DNA of 6,212 nt from Burkholderiales bacterium (GTDB lineage Bacteria; Pseudomonadota; Gammaproteobacteria; Burkholderiales; CAIKXV01). The DNA is taken from contig JAIENF010000542.1 of assembly GCA_019751575.1 (NCBI GenBank), positions 1 to 6,212 on the forward strand, in the 5' to 3' direction. Under the pieces are notes generated by a model, which was not told the origin of the DNA, ran no database searches, and saw only the letters and a program-made list of their open reading frames with translations. The position numbers and the translations under genes were made by a program. Shown piece after piece: positions 1-5,944 of the stretch. Positions within the stretch are counted from its first letter, which is position 1, and the number at the start of each line of letters is the position of its first letter.

Positions 1-1
1 G

Positions 2-295
2 CTGACCTCGGGTGCGATCACCAACCGGATCGCGCGTGCCGAGGCGATGGGCTGGGTCACCCGCGAGCCCGATCCGCTCGACGCGCGTTCGAGCGCGGTG
101 CGCCTGACGCCGAAGGGACTGAAGCTGGCGAACCGGGTGATAGAGCGCCATTTCGCCGAGCAGGCGCGCCTGCTCGAGGCGTTGAGCGACACCGAACGCG
201 GCACGCTGGCGCGGCTGCTGTCGCTGCTGGCGACAGCGCACGAACAGGACGCCGAGGCCGCCCCGGCTGGGGCGAAGAAGGACGTCCGCCGCTGA
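2..295 (+). CDS. MarR-family transcriptional regulator, C-terminal part (5' end outside window)
   Basis: This is a DNA-binding regulator of the MarR winged-helix family, cut by the left edge; 97 residues and the stop remain. The reading frame is open from base 2, so the ATG at 47 is internal. The first visible residues (LTSGAITNRIARAEAMGW) match the recognition helix of MarR proteins. They are followed by the wing (REPDPLDARSSAVRLTPKG; most relatives have DRRS where this has DARS), then a long helix and the usual 'LSDTERGTLARLLSLL' dimerisation helix. The tail is Ala/Lys-rich and unremarkable. The gene converges on the five-gene minus-strand operon, with 40 bases between the two stop codons. 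MarR proteins often sense aromatic acids and repress nearby catabolic genes, so it could control the operon. However, it lies at the operon's far end rather than at its promoter, so the link is a guess. The family call is firm; the ligand is unknown. Confidence 0.9.
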   Translation: MTSGAITNRIARAEAMGWVTREPDPLDARSSAVRLTPKGLKLANRVIERHFAEQARLLEALSDTERGTLARLLSLLATAHEQDAEAAPAGAKKDVRR

Positions 296-340
296 ACACG
301 GCACGCCTTCCTTTCGCGATCACGGGCGGGCGGGTTCAGC
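291..340. other. Inverted repeat spanning two convergent stop codons
   Basis: GCTGAAC at 291-297 is matched by its exact reverse complement GTTCAGC at 334-340, so each 7-base arm contains the stop codon of one of the two convergent genes. The 36-base loop is long and no T-run follows on either strand, so it is a poor candidate for a rho-independent terminator. It may be chance, since both genes end in similar codons. Nothing else is visible in this 40-base gap. Confidence 0.3.
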
Positions 341-1157
341 CACCATCGACCACCTGTTCGCGCCGCACGCCGCGCACGTCCATCTCGTACTCGAGGTCGA
401 CCACCGGCGGGCGCACCCAGTGCCAGGTCAGGCCGGCACGCATGGCGCCGCGCCGCGCGAGTTCAGCCGCCAGGAACGGGTGGGGATCGTGGATCGTGTA
501 GAGCTGCGCGGCGGTAGTGTCGGGCCAGGCGAAGCCGAGCAACGCCATCCGGCGCTCCATCTCGCCGAGCACCCAGCGCGCCTTCTCGAGGATCGCATCG
601 GGCGAGGTCTCGCCGCGGCGGACGATATGGCTTTCGTAGTGGCCCTTGCCTTCCGGGGCCTCGGCGCTGCCCGCGACGACGAAGGTCGGCGGCGCATCGG
701 CCGAGGGCACCGTGTACGAGAACGCGAACAGGCTCGGCACCGGGGGCTTGTCGAGTTCCGGGCAGACATTGCTGCGGGCGACCGGGTTCACCCCGTCGCG
801 GATCAGCCCCCAGCGTTCGAGCGTGCCGACATAGTCGCGGTTGAACGAGACGAAGCCTTCCTCGGTGAACGGCGCCGGGGAGCGCAACTCGCACTGGCAG
901 AACGCCGATGGCGCGCGGCCGACCGAAGCCAGGTGGCGCTCGATCGCCGAAAAGCCCGCGGCCAGCGGCATCGGCCGCAGGAAACGGGCGCGCACGATCT
1001 CGAAGCCTGGCTCGGCGGCGACACCTGCCGAGTACTGGAACGGACCGGGGACGAAGCGATACCCCCCGGGCATGAACTGCGGCAGCGACGCTGGCACCGG
1101 CGATCTCCCCAATGGACGAAAGCCGGATGTTAGCCGGTGCGGCGGGGCACCGGCCAT
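336..1157 (-). CDS. CnbZ-like 2-aminomuconate deaminase family protein with RidA-like halves
   Basis: The 273-residue soluble protein has no signal peptide or membrane segment. Its body, from about residue 29 (MPGGYRFVPGPFQYSAGVA), resembles the CnbZ family of 2-aminomuconate/2-amino-5-chloromuconate deaminases, known from nitro- and aminoaromatic degradation; I recognise this from memory at moderate confidence. Two stretches look like the end of a RidA (YjgF) domain: FNRDY...ARSNV...PPV at residues 105-140, and LYTIHDPHPF...MRAGL...RPPVVDLEYE at 219-258. R128 and R240 sit where RidA's carboxylate-binding arginine would be. RidA-type enzymes hydrolyse enamines and imines to release ammonia, so a deaminase role fits. 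Chorismatases (FkbO/XanB2 type) also have a duplicated RidA-like fold and are the main alternative. The start at 1157 is supported by AAGGGG seven bases upstream, overlapping the methyltransferase stop; Met29 (codon at 1073) lacks such a site. It is the last gene of the operon. Confidence 0.6.
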   Translation of the reverse strand: MAGAPPHRLTSGFRPLGRSPVPASLPQFMPGGYRFVPGPFQYSAGVAAEPGFEIVRARFLRPMPLAAGFSAIERHLASVGRAPSAFCQCELRSPAPFTEEGFVSFNRDYVGTLERWGLIRDGVNPVARSNVCPELDKPPVPSLFAFSYTVPSADAPPTFVVAGSAEAPEGKGHYESHIVRRGETSPDAILEKARWVLGEMERRMALLGFAWPDTTAAQLYTIHDPHPFLAAELARRGAMRAGLTWHWVRPPVVDLEYEMDVRGVRREQVVDGG

Positions 1158-1164
1158 CGTCGCA

Positions 1165-1170
1165 CCCCTT
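1165..1170 (-). promoter_or_regulatory. Ribosome binding site of the CnbZ-like gene
   Basis: On the minus strand AAGGGG lies seven bases before the ATG at 1157 and begins with the last A of the methyltransferase stop codon TGA. It decides in favour of the 1157 start over the Met codon at 1073, and it suggests translation passes directly from one gene to the next. Confidence 0.55.
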
Positions 1171-2069
1171 CAGCCCTCGCGGCGCCGGATCGTGAACAGC
1201 AGGTAGCGCTTCTCGCGGCGGAACACCTCGGGGTCGAGCGTATCGAGCCGGACACCGTCGAGCTTCGCCTTCAGCATGTCGCGGAACAGGTAGCCGAGCA
1301 GCCGCTGCTTCAGGAACAGCTTGTCGGCGCCGAAACGCGTCATCGGCAGGGCGAAGCGCGTCGCCAGCAACCTGCCGTAGGCAAGGCTGGGCACCACGTT
1401 CTCGGTGACGTCGACCCGCTCGACGATCTCCAGTCCGTGGCGTGCGATGGCCGCCTCGAAATCGGACAGGACATGCCCGGACTTGTTCTTCGCACCCGGC
1501 TGGAGGCGGTAGTAGTCGATGATGATCCAGCGCCCGCCCGGTGCAAGCAGCGCCTTCACCTTGCCCACGCCCTGGTCGAGGTCGATGTACTGGAACGATT
1601 CGGCGTTGATCACCGCGTCGAACTTCGGGTCGATGGCCGCGGCGTCGACCTGCTCGAACGGGCTTTCGATCAGCGGGATGTGCGGCCAGCCGGCCCGTAT
1701 GTGCTGCGCGTGCGCACGATTGGGCGTGACGCCGGTCGGCTTCGCGCCGGCACGGTCCAGGCGGTTCAGGAGCCCGCCCATGCCGCAGCCGACATCGAGC
1801 ACCCGTTCGCCGGGCTGCACCCGGTCGACCAGCAGCGACGCATAGTCGTCCATCGCGCGGCTGACGTCGGCCAGGCTGATCTCCTCCGCCGACGCGGGGA
1901 TCTCGCGGAAGTAGCCGTAGTGCAGGAAGTTGTTGCCGAAGATCGCGCCGTACAGTTCGAGCTCGAGGTCTTCCGCCGGGTCCCAAACCGAGCGGTCGGC
2001 CCGATGCTCGCGCATGTAGCGCAGCAGGGCCGGCAGGTTGAGCAGCCGGCCCGCGATGCGCCCGATCAT
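1170..2069 (-). CDS. Class I SAM-dependent methyltransferase
   Basis: The 299-residue cytoplasmic protein transfers a methyl group from S-adenosylmethionine to an unknown acceptor. Visible signs of the Rossmann-like fold are motif I VLDVGCGMGG (residues 90-99, SAM-binding glycine loop), the acidic-strand region TGVTPNRAHA (112-121), motif II FDAVINAESFQYI (150-162) and motif III LLAPGGRWIIIDYYR (174-188). The N-terminal segment around YGAIFGNNFLHYGYF (40-54) resembles the substrate-capping region of small-molecule methyltransferases of the tocopherol/cyclopropane-synthase-like group. The C-terminal 80 residues are basic and rich in Leu, Arg and Lys. Its ATG overlaps the stop of the molybdenum subunit by one base (TGATG) and no Shine-Dalgarno sequence precedes it, so translation is probably coupled. 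The frame stays open upstream to 2333, but that part lies inside the previous gene and is compositionally unlike a protein. The substrate is unknown; its place in the operon suggests an aromatic intermediate. Confidence 0.85.
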   Translation of the reverse strand: MIGRIAGRLLNLPALLRYMREHRADRSVWDPAEDLELELYGAIFGNNFLHYGYFREIPASAEEISLADVSRAMDDYASLLVDRVQPGERVLDVGCGMGGLLNRLDRAGAKPTGVTPNRAHAQHIRAGWPHIPLIESPFEQVDAAAIDPKFDAVINAESFQYIDLDQGVGKVKALLAPGGRWIIIDYYRLQPGAKNKSGHVLSDFEAAIARHGLEIVERVDVTENVVPSLAYGRLLATRFALPMTRFGADKLFLKQRLLGYLFRDMLKAKLDGVRLDTLDPEVFRREKRYLLFTIRRREG

Positions 2070-2071
2070 CA
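2067..2071 (-). promoter_or_regulatory. TGATG stop-start overlap (translational coupling)
   Basis: On the minus strand the TGA ending the molybdenum subunit shares its A with the ATG of the methyltransferase. The preceding 20 bases (GATCGCGAAAGCGCTGGTCT) hold no purine-rich ribosome binding site, so terminating ribosomes probably restart here. This ties the methyltransferase's expression to the hydroxylase. Confidence 0.7.
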
Positions 2072-4225
2072 GACCAGCGCTTTCGCGATCTGGTCCTTCG
2101 TCAGCGGAAGGTCGCGCACCCGCACCCCGATCGCCTGCGCCAGCGCGTTGGCGATCGCCGCGCCGGTCGGCCCCTGCGCGGCCTCGCCGGCACCGAGCGA
2201 CTTCTGGTCGGGCCGGTCGATCAGCACGACGTCCACTTCCGGCACCTCGTCGAAGCGCAGGATCGGGTAGTCGTCCCAGGTCATGCAGCGCACGCCGGAC
2301 GGATCGAACGGCACCGCTTCCTTCAGCGTCCACGACACGGCCTGGATCACGCCGCCTTCGGTCTGGTTGATGATGCCGTCCGGATTGATCGCCAGCCCGG
2401 CCTCGACCGCGGCCACGCAGCGGGTGACGCGCAGTTCTTCCTCGAGCGACACCTCGGCCACCACCGCGCAGTACGACTGCTTGTTCTTGTACTGGGCGAA
2501 CGCGATGCCCATGCCGGTGGTGCCGTCGGAGGCCTTGCGCGACTTCCAGCCGGCGCGGTCGGCCGCCGCCTCGATCACCGCACGGGCGCGCGGGTCCTTC
2601 ATGTGCCGCAGCCGGTACTCGACCGGATCGACGCCGGCTGCCTCGGCGAGTTCATCCATGAAGGTCTCGATGGCGAACACGTTGGCGAAGGCGCCGAGCG
2701 AGCGCAGGGCGGACACGCGCACCGGCATCTCGGTGATGAAGTGGTGGATCACCTTCGAGTTCGGCAGGTCGTACAGCGGCACCGCGTTGCGGTCGCTGCC
2801 GCCGCCACCGGCCAGCGGGATCATCCGTGGCGGCGGCTTGGGCAGCGGGTCGGCCAGGTGCCAGCCGGCCATCAGCCAGGTGCCTTCCGGCTGCCGGCCC
2901 GGCCGCGTGCTCTGCGTGTTGCTCCAGAGCTCGTGCGTCCAGTCGACGATGTTGCCGGCGGCATCGAGCGAGGCGCTGACCTCGACGCTCATCGCCGGGC
3001 CGAAGGGCTCCCACTGGAATTCGTCCTCGCGCGACCACTGCAGCTTGACCGGACGGCCCGGCACCGCGCGCGCGACCAGCGCTGCGTCCAGCGCGGCATC
3101 GTCCGCGCCATTGTGGCCATAGCAGCCCGCGCCTTCGGCATGGTGCACGGTGATGTCGGCCTCGGGCATGCGCAACGACTTGGACAGGTCGACGCGCAGC
3201 GGGAAGATGCCCTGGCTGTGCGACCAGATCTCGGGCTTGCCATCGTTCCATACCGCGACGGCGCACGACGGCCCGATCGACGCATGCGCGATGTACGGCT
3301 TGGTGAAGGCCGCCTTCATCGTCTTCGCGGCCTTGGCCTTCGCGGCGTCGTCGGTCTTCTCGTGCACGACGTGCACGGTCTTGGGCAGCGTCTTCAGGTG
3401 GTCGTACACCGCGCCCTGCGCCGGCAGGGCCGTGCGGTCGTCCCACTTCGCGCGGTTGCGCAGCGCACGGGCGGCGCGGATCGCCTGTTCTTCCTTCGCG
3501 CAGATCACCGCCAGGAAACTGCCGTCGCGCACCACCTCGACCAGCCCGGGCATCGCGCGCAGGCCGGCCTCGTCGTCGATCGACAGCAGGCGCGCCTCGT
3601 AGCTCGGCGGGCGCACCACGCGGCCATGCAGCATGCCGGGCAGCACCATGTCGTGCACATAGCTCGGCTTGCCGGTGACCTTCGCGGGGATGTCCAGCCG
3701 CGGTACGTCCGTGCCGATCAGCCGGAAGTCTTCCACCGCCTTCGGACGGAACTCGGCCGTGGCCGCGCGATGGAACATGCCGTCTTCCAGCAGGTCCCAG
3801 TAGGCCACGCTGCCGCCGCCGGGCGCGCTGATCACGCCGTCATCGACGGTCAGGCGCTCTGCAGTGACGCCGAGCTTCTGCGCCGCCTTCTGCAGCAGCG
3901 TGCCGCGGATCTCGGCGCACACGTAGCGGATCGCGATGCCGCTGTGCTCGATGGACAGGCTGCTCGAGGTCATCTCCTCGTTCGGCGAGGTGTCGGTACC
4001 GGCCGGGCGCATCACGATGCGCGCCAGCGAGACATCGAGCTCGTCGGCGGCGATCTGCGCCAGCGCGGTGGAGATGCCCTGGCCGATGTCGACCTTGCCG
4101 GGCGACACGGTGACCGAATGGGACGCGGGGCCGGTGCCGCCGGGGACCAGGCGCACCCACTTGTCCAGGATGGGGTTGACCGAAAGGCTGCCGGGCAGCG
4201 GGGAGGAATCGTTGGTACGCGACAT
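2069..4225 (-). CDS. Molybdopterin-binding large subunit of a xanthine-dehydrogenase-family hydroxylase (isoquinoline oxidoreductase/nicotinate dehydrogenase type)
   Basis: This 718-residue catalytic subunit of a molybdenum hydroxylase inserts oxygen from water next to a ring nitrogen or into an aldehyde. A molybdopterin-binding segment comes first (VDIGQGISTALAQIAADEL, 46-64; TDTSPNEEMTSSSLS, 78-91). The aldehyde-oxidase 'hammerhead' domain follows (about 163-262: IGTDVPRLDIPAKVTGKPSYVHD is its start), then the main cofactor domain (PYIAHASIGPSCAVA 310-324; GCYGHNGADDAALDAALVA 367-385; WSREDEFQWEPFGPAM 397-412). LGAGEAAQGPTGAA (677-690) carries the catalytic glutamate E681. This order, with the cofactor segment ahead of the hammerhead, is that of IorB/NicB-type subunits. 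No twin-arginine signal is visible and no C-terminal cytochrome c domain (no CxxCH), unlike NicB. The start at 4225 has GAGGT eight bases upstream. It follows the [2Fe-2S] subunit gene and has no FAD-subunit partner here. The family is certain; the substrate is not. Confidence 0.93.
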   Translation of the reverse strand: MSRTNDSSPLPGSLSVNPILDKWVRLVPGGTGPASHSVTVSPGKVDIGQGISTALAQIAADELDVSLARIVMRPAGTDTSPNEEMTSSSLSIEHSGIAIRYVCAEIRGTLLQKAAQKLGVTAERLTVDDGVISAPGGGSVAYWDLLEDGMFHRAATAEFRPKAVEDFRLIGTDVPRLDIPAKVTGKPSYVHDMVLPGMLHGRVVRPPSYEARLLSIDDEAGLRAMPGLVEVVRDGSFLAVICAKEEQAIRAARALRNRAKWDDRTALPAQGAVYDHLKTLPKTVHVVHEKTDDAAKAKAAKTMKAAFTKPYIAHASIGPSCAVAVWNDGKPEIWSHSQGIFPLRVDLSKSLRMPEADITVHHAEGAGCYGHNGADDAALDAALVARAVPGRPVKLQWSREDEFQWEPFGPAMSVEVSASLDAAGNIVDWTHELWSNTQSTRPGRQPEGTWLMAGWHLADPLPKPPPRMIPLAGGGGSDRNAVPLYDLPNSKVIHHFITEMPVRVSALRSLGAFANVFAIETFMDELAEAAGVDPVEYRLRHMKDPRARAVIEAAADRAGWKSRKASDGTTGMGIAFAQYKNKQSYCAVVAEVSLEEELRVTRCVAAVEAGLAINPDGIINQTEGGVIQAVSWTLKEAVPFDPSGVRCMTWDDYPILRFDEVPEVDVVLIDRPDQKSLGAGEAAQGPTGAAIANALAQAIGVRVRDLPLTKDQIAKALV

Positions 4226-4233
4226 CGTTCGTG

Positions 4234-4238
4234 ACCTC
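4234..4238 (-). promoter_or_regulatory. Ribosome binding site of the molybdopterin subunit
   Basis: On the minus strand GAGGT stands eight bases before the ATG at 4225. It supports that start and lies just after the 13-bp tandem repeats, which therefore set the distance from the upstream stop codon without touching the site itself. Confidence 0.6.
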
Positions 4239-4250
4239 GTTTGGGGTTCG

Positions 4251-4302
4251 GGCAGCAGCGTGAGGCAGCAGCGTCAGGCAGCAGCGTCGGGCAGCAGCGT
4301 CA
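4251..4302 (-). repeat. 13-bp tandem repeat, four copies, between the hydroxylase subunit genes
   Basis: Read on the minus strand, four head-to-tail 13-base units occupy 4302-4290, 4289-4277, 4276-4264 and 4263-4251. The consensus is TGACGCTGCTGCC, with variants CGACGCTGCTGCC (second) and TCACGCTGCTGCC (fourth). The differences are confined to the first two bases. The TGA of the first unit is the stop codon of the [2Fe-2S] subunit gene, and the final coding bases before it (GGCTGCC) resemble the end of another unit. The array fills 52 of the 74 bases between the two genes. It probably arose by strand slippage. It cannot form a simple hairpin because all copies point the same way. Confidence 0.9.
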
Positions 4303-4773
4303 GGCAGCCATCGCCGCCGCGGCGCGCTCGACGGCGCGGATGATCCGCGCGTGGGTCCCGCAGCGGCACAGGTTGTCGCGCAGCGCGGCGGTGATCTCGG
4401 CCCGGGTGGGCTTCGGGTTGCTGTCGAGCAGCGCCTTCGCGCTCATCACGATGCCGGTCACGCAGTAGCCGCACTGCGCCGCCTGCTCGTCGATGAAGGC
4501 CTGCTGCAGCGGATGCGGCGCTTCGGGCGTGCCCAGCCCTTCGATGGTGGTGATCGACTTGCCGGCGTAGTCGGATACCGGGACGTTGCAGGACTGGACC
4601 GGCTTGCCGTCGACCAGCACCGTGCAGGCACCGCACTGGCCCTGCCCGCAGCCGTAGCGGGCGCCCTTCAGCGAAAGGTCGTTGCGCAGGACGTAGAGCA
4701 GCGGGGTTTCCGGGTCGCACTGTACCGTGTGCGCACCGCCGTTGACAGTGAGCGTCAGCGTCTTGTCGGTCAT
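4300..4773 (-). CDS. [2Fe-2S] small subunit of the molybdenum hydroxylase (isoquinoline oxidoreductase alpha / NicA type)
   Basis: The 157-residue iron-sulfur subunit passes electrons from the molybdenum site of its partner, encoded next in the operon. Length and architecture are typical. An N-terminal plant-ferredoxin-like domain has Cys42, Cys47, Cys50 and Cys62 (GCGQGQCGACTVLVDG at 41-56, then SC). A C-terminal helical [2Fe-2S] domain has Cys101, Cys104, Cys136 and Cys138 (QCGYCVTG at 100-107; LCRCGTH at 135-141). All eight cluster ligands are present. It is cytoplasmic, without a signal peptide. The ATG at 4773 is preceded only by weak purine-rich sites (GGAA five bases and GGA ten bases upstream), but the protein begins exactly where relatives do. 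The stop codon is the first triplet of the 13-bp tandem repeat. The Ldh-family gene ends 52 bases upstream. Confidence 0.95.
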   Translation of the reverse strand: MTDKTLTLTVNGGAHTVQCDPETPLLYVLRNDLSLKGARYGCGQGQCGACTVLVDGKPVQSCNVPVSDYAGKSITTIEGLGTPEAPHPLQQAFIDEQAAQCGYCVTGIVMSAKALLDSNPKPTRAEITAALRDNLCRCGTHARIIRAVERAAAAMAA

Positions 4774-4821
4774 GTCGATTCCATCCGTAGGTGAAGCGGT
4801 CGTGGGACTGTCCTGCAGGGA

Positions 4822-4834
4822 CCGGCTAAGCCGG
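4822..4834. other. Short perfect inverted repeat at the ldh-like stop codon
   Basis: CCGGCT and AGCCGG flank one base, so the minus-strand transcript can fold a five- to six-pair GC-rich stem that includes the TAG stop codon of the Ldh-family gene. No U-run follows, so it is not a classical terminator. It might stabilise the 3' end of a processed message or be chance in a GC-rich region. Confidence 0.3.
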
Positions 4835-5836
4835 CTCGCGGCCGGCCAACTGCAGCAATTGTCGGTAAAGCGGGTCAGGGATGTCGACCCCCTCGGCGGC
4901 GGCCCTCGCGCGCGCGGCGTGGCGCCGGTCGCCGGGCAGGCGCACGCCGGGGTCGGCGAGCATCGCTGCGATCAGCGCTTCCACGCGCTCGAAATACACC
5001 GCGCTGCCGGCCGTCGAACCCGGATCGATCGCGATCAGCGTGTGCCCGATGCGTGGCTTGTTGCCGGGCTCGAAGTAGGAGTCGTTCTCGAACGCGAGTG
5101 CCGCGCCGGTCAGCCCGCAGCACAGCAGTTCGACCATCATCGCCAGCATCGCGCCCTTGGCACCACCGATCGCGAACAGGCTCCCGGTGAGCGCCGCCTT
5201 CGCATCGGTCGTCGGATTGCCGTCCTTGTCGACCGCCCAGCCCTCCGGGATCGGCCGGCCTTCCTTGGCCGCGATCATGATCTTGCCGCGGGTCACCTCG
5301 GTCAGCGACAGGTCGATCAGCACCGGCGGCTTCGAGGCGCGCGGGAACGCCGCGGCGATCGGGTTGGTGCCGAACACCGGCCGGCGGCCGCCCCAGGCAT
5401 TGATCGCCCCGGGTGAGTTGGTCAGCGCCAGGCCGATCATGCCGGCGGCGGCGATCGGCTCGAGGTGGTAGACCGCCGCGCCGTAGTGGTGGCTGTTGGT
5501 CAGCGCGACCAGCGAGATGCCGTGGGTGCGTGCCCGGGCGATCGACTCGGCGACCGCCAGTTCGCAGCCCTGGTAGGCGAGCCCGCCGCGCACGTCGATC
5601 AGGCAGCTGCCACCGCGTTCATGCACGATCGCGGGCCGGGCGCTGCCGTCCACGCGTGCGGTCGACAGATGATCCACGTACAGCGGGATGCGCGACACGC
5701 CATGGGTCGCGAGGTCGTCGCGGTCCGCGGCAACCAGCGCACGGGCGGTCGCATCGGCCTGGGCCGGTGCCGCACCGGCTTTCGACAGCGTCGCGGCGGC
5801 GAGTTCGGTCAGGTGATCCAGGGCGAGACGGGGCAT
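4826..5836 (-). CDS. Ldh/malate-dehydrogenase-family NAD(P)-dependent oxidoreductase
   Basis: This 336-residue enzyme belongs to the Ldh (type 2 malate/L-lactate/sulfolactate/ureidoglycolate dehydrogenase) family, which is unrelated to classical Rossmann lactate dehydrogenases. Members interconvert 2-hydroxy and 2-keto acids, or reduce cyclic imino acids (DpkA type). Conserved stretches are [14 protein letters not shown] (44-57, with His45 and Arg49), [14 protein letters not shown] (113-126, His116/His117) and the family's [11 protein letters not shown] and [12 protein letters not shown] segments. The latter is followed by [17 protein letters not shown] and the [15 protein letters not shown] helix near the C-terminus. 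The length is normal. The ATG at 5836 was chosen because MPRLALDHL begins where relatives begin and a weak GGA lies six bases upstream; the frame stays open to the right-hand edge only because of base composition. It is the first gene of the operon, and the [2Fe-2S] subunit gene begins 52 bases after its stop. The exact substrate cannot be read from the sequence. Confidence 0.9.
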   Translation of the reverse strand: MPRLALDHLTELAAATLSKAGAAPAQADATARALVAADRDDLATHGVSRIPLYVDHLSTARVDGSARPAIVHERGGSCLIDVRGGLAYQGCELAVAESIARARTHGISLVALTNSHHYGAAVYHLEPIAAAGMIGLALTNSPGAINAWGGRRPVFGTNPIAAAFPRASKPPVLIDLSLTEVTRGKIMIAAKEGRPIPEGWAVDKDGNPTTDAKAALTGSLFAIGGAKGAMLAMMVELLCCGLTGAALAFENDSYFEPGNKPRIGHTLIAIDPGSTAGSAVYFERVEALIAAMLADPGVRLPGDRRHAARARAAAEGVDIPDPLYRQLLQLAGREPA

Positions 5837-5857
5837 CTGCGGTCCATGTGCGGGTGA

Positions 5858-5908
5858 CGCGGGAAAGACGGCGCGGGAACCGCCGAGTGTAATGGCTGGG
5901 AAAGGGAA
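5858..5908 (-). repeat. Cluster of TTCCC motifs upstream of the ldh-like gene
   Basis: On the minus strand TTCCCGCG occurs twice, 14 bases apart (5879-5872 and 5865-5858), and two more TTCCC motifs lie further upstream (5908-5904 and 5902-5898). They surround the proposed -10 box of the operon. They could be binding sites for a regulator, but the evidence is only the repetition. Confidence 0.3.
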
Positions 5909-5914
5909 TTGCAG
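5886..5914 (-). promoter_or_regulatory. Possible promoter of the five-gene operon
   Basis: On the minus strand TACACT at 5891-5886 matches the sigma-70 -10 consensus at four of six bases. CTGCAA at 5914-5909, with a 17-base spacer, matches the -35 consensus at three of six. Transcription would begin about 40-45 bases before the ldh-like ATG. The match is weak and rests mainly on position. Confidence 0.3.
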
Positions 5915-5922
5915 GGTGCCCG

Positions 5923-5931
5923 TGCTAGACT
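5923..5931 (+). promoter_or_regulatory. typA: Likely typA promoter (extended -10)
   Basis: TGCTAGACT gives an extended -10 element (TG, one base, then TAGACT, four of six consensus matches). It is followed by CGCGGGTTTTT, a sequence context in which transcription could begin near 5938-5940. No good -35 hexamer lies 16-18 bases upstream, as often seen with extended -10 promoters. The message would have a leader of roughly 110 bases before the typA ATG. Confidence 0.45.
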
Positions 5932-5944
5932 CGCGGGTTTTTGC

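Noticed and set aside
463..1986. Open frame of 507 codons on the - strand
   Set aside because: It runs through both the methyltransferase and the CnbZ-like gene in another frame, is Arg/Pro/Gly-rich, and has no motifs of its own.
1137..2270. Open frame of 377 codons on the + strand
   Set aside because: It is antisense to the methyltransferase, which has a clear SAM-binding motif; the + strand product is low-complexity and Val/Arg/Asp-rich.
2070..2333. N-terminal extension of the methyltransferase to an ATG at 2333
   Set aside because: The extra 88 residues lie inside the molybdopterin subunit gene and are Arg/Gly-rich. The overlap start at 2069 matches the usual start of such proteins and gives a typical TGATG junction.
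2603..4234. Long open frame of 543 codons on the + strand
   Set aside because: It is antisense to the molybdopterin subunit, whose motifs are clear. Its translation is rich in Arg, His, Ala and Gly with no recognisable domain, as expected for a shadow frame in GC-rich DNA.
4251..4302. Tandem repeat as a CRISPR array or an origin of replication
   Set aside because: Units are 13 bases with no spacers and no cas genes; there are no AT-rich segments or DnaA boxes, and the array lies inside an operon.
4774..4825. GTCCTGCAGGGAC in the gap after the Ldh-family gene as an operator
   Set aside because: It is an imperfect palindrome around a CTGCAG site, with only three-base arms beyond the centre; this is expected by chance.
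5909..5931. TTGCAG at 5909-5914 as -35 box for the typA -10 element
   Set aside because: The spacer to TAGACT is only 11 bases, too short for a sigma-70 promoter, so only the extended -10 is proposed.
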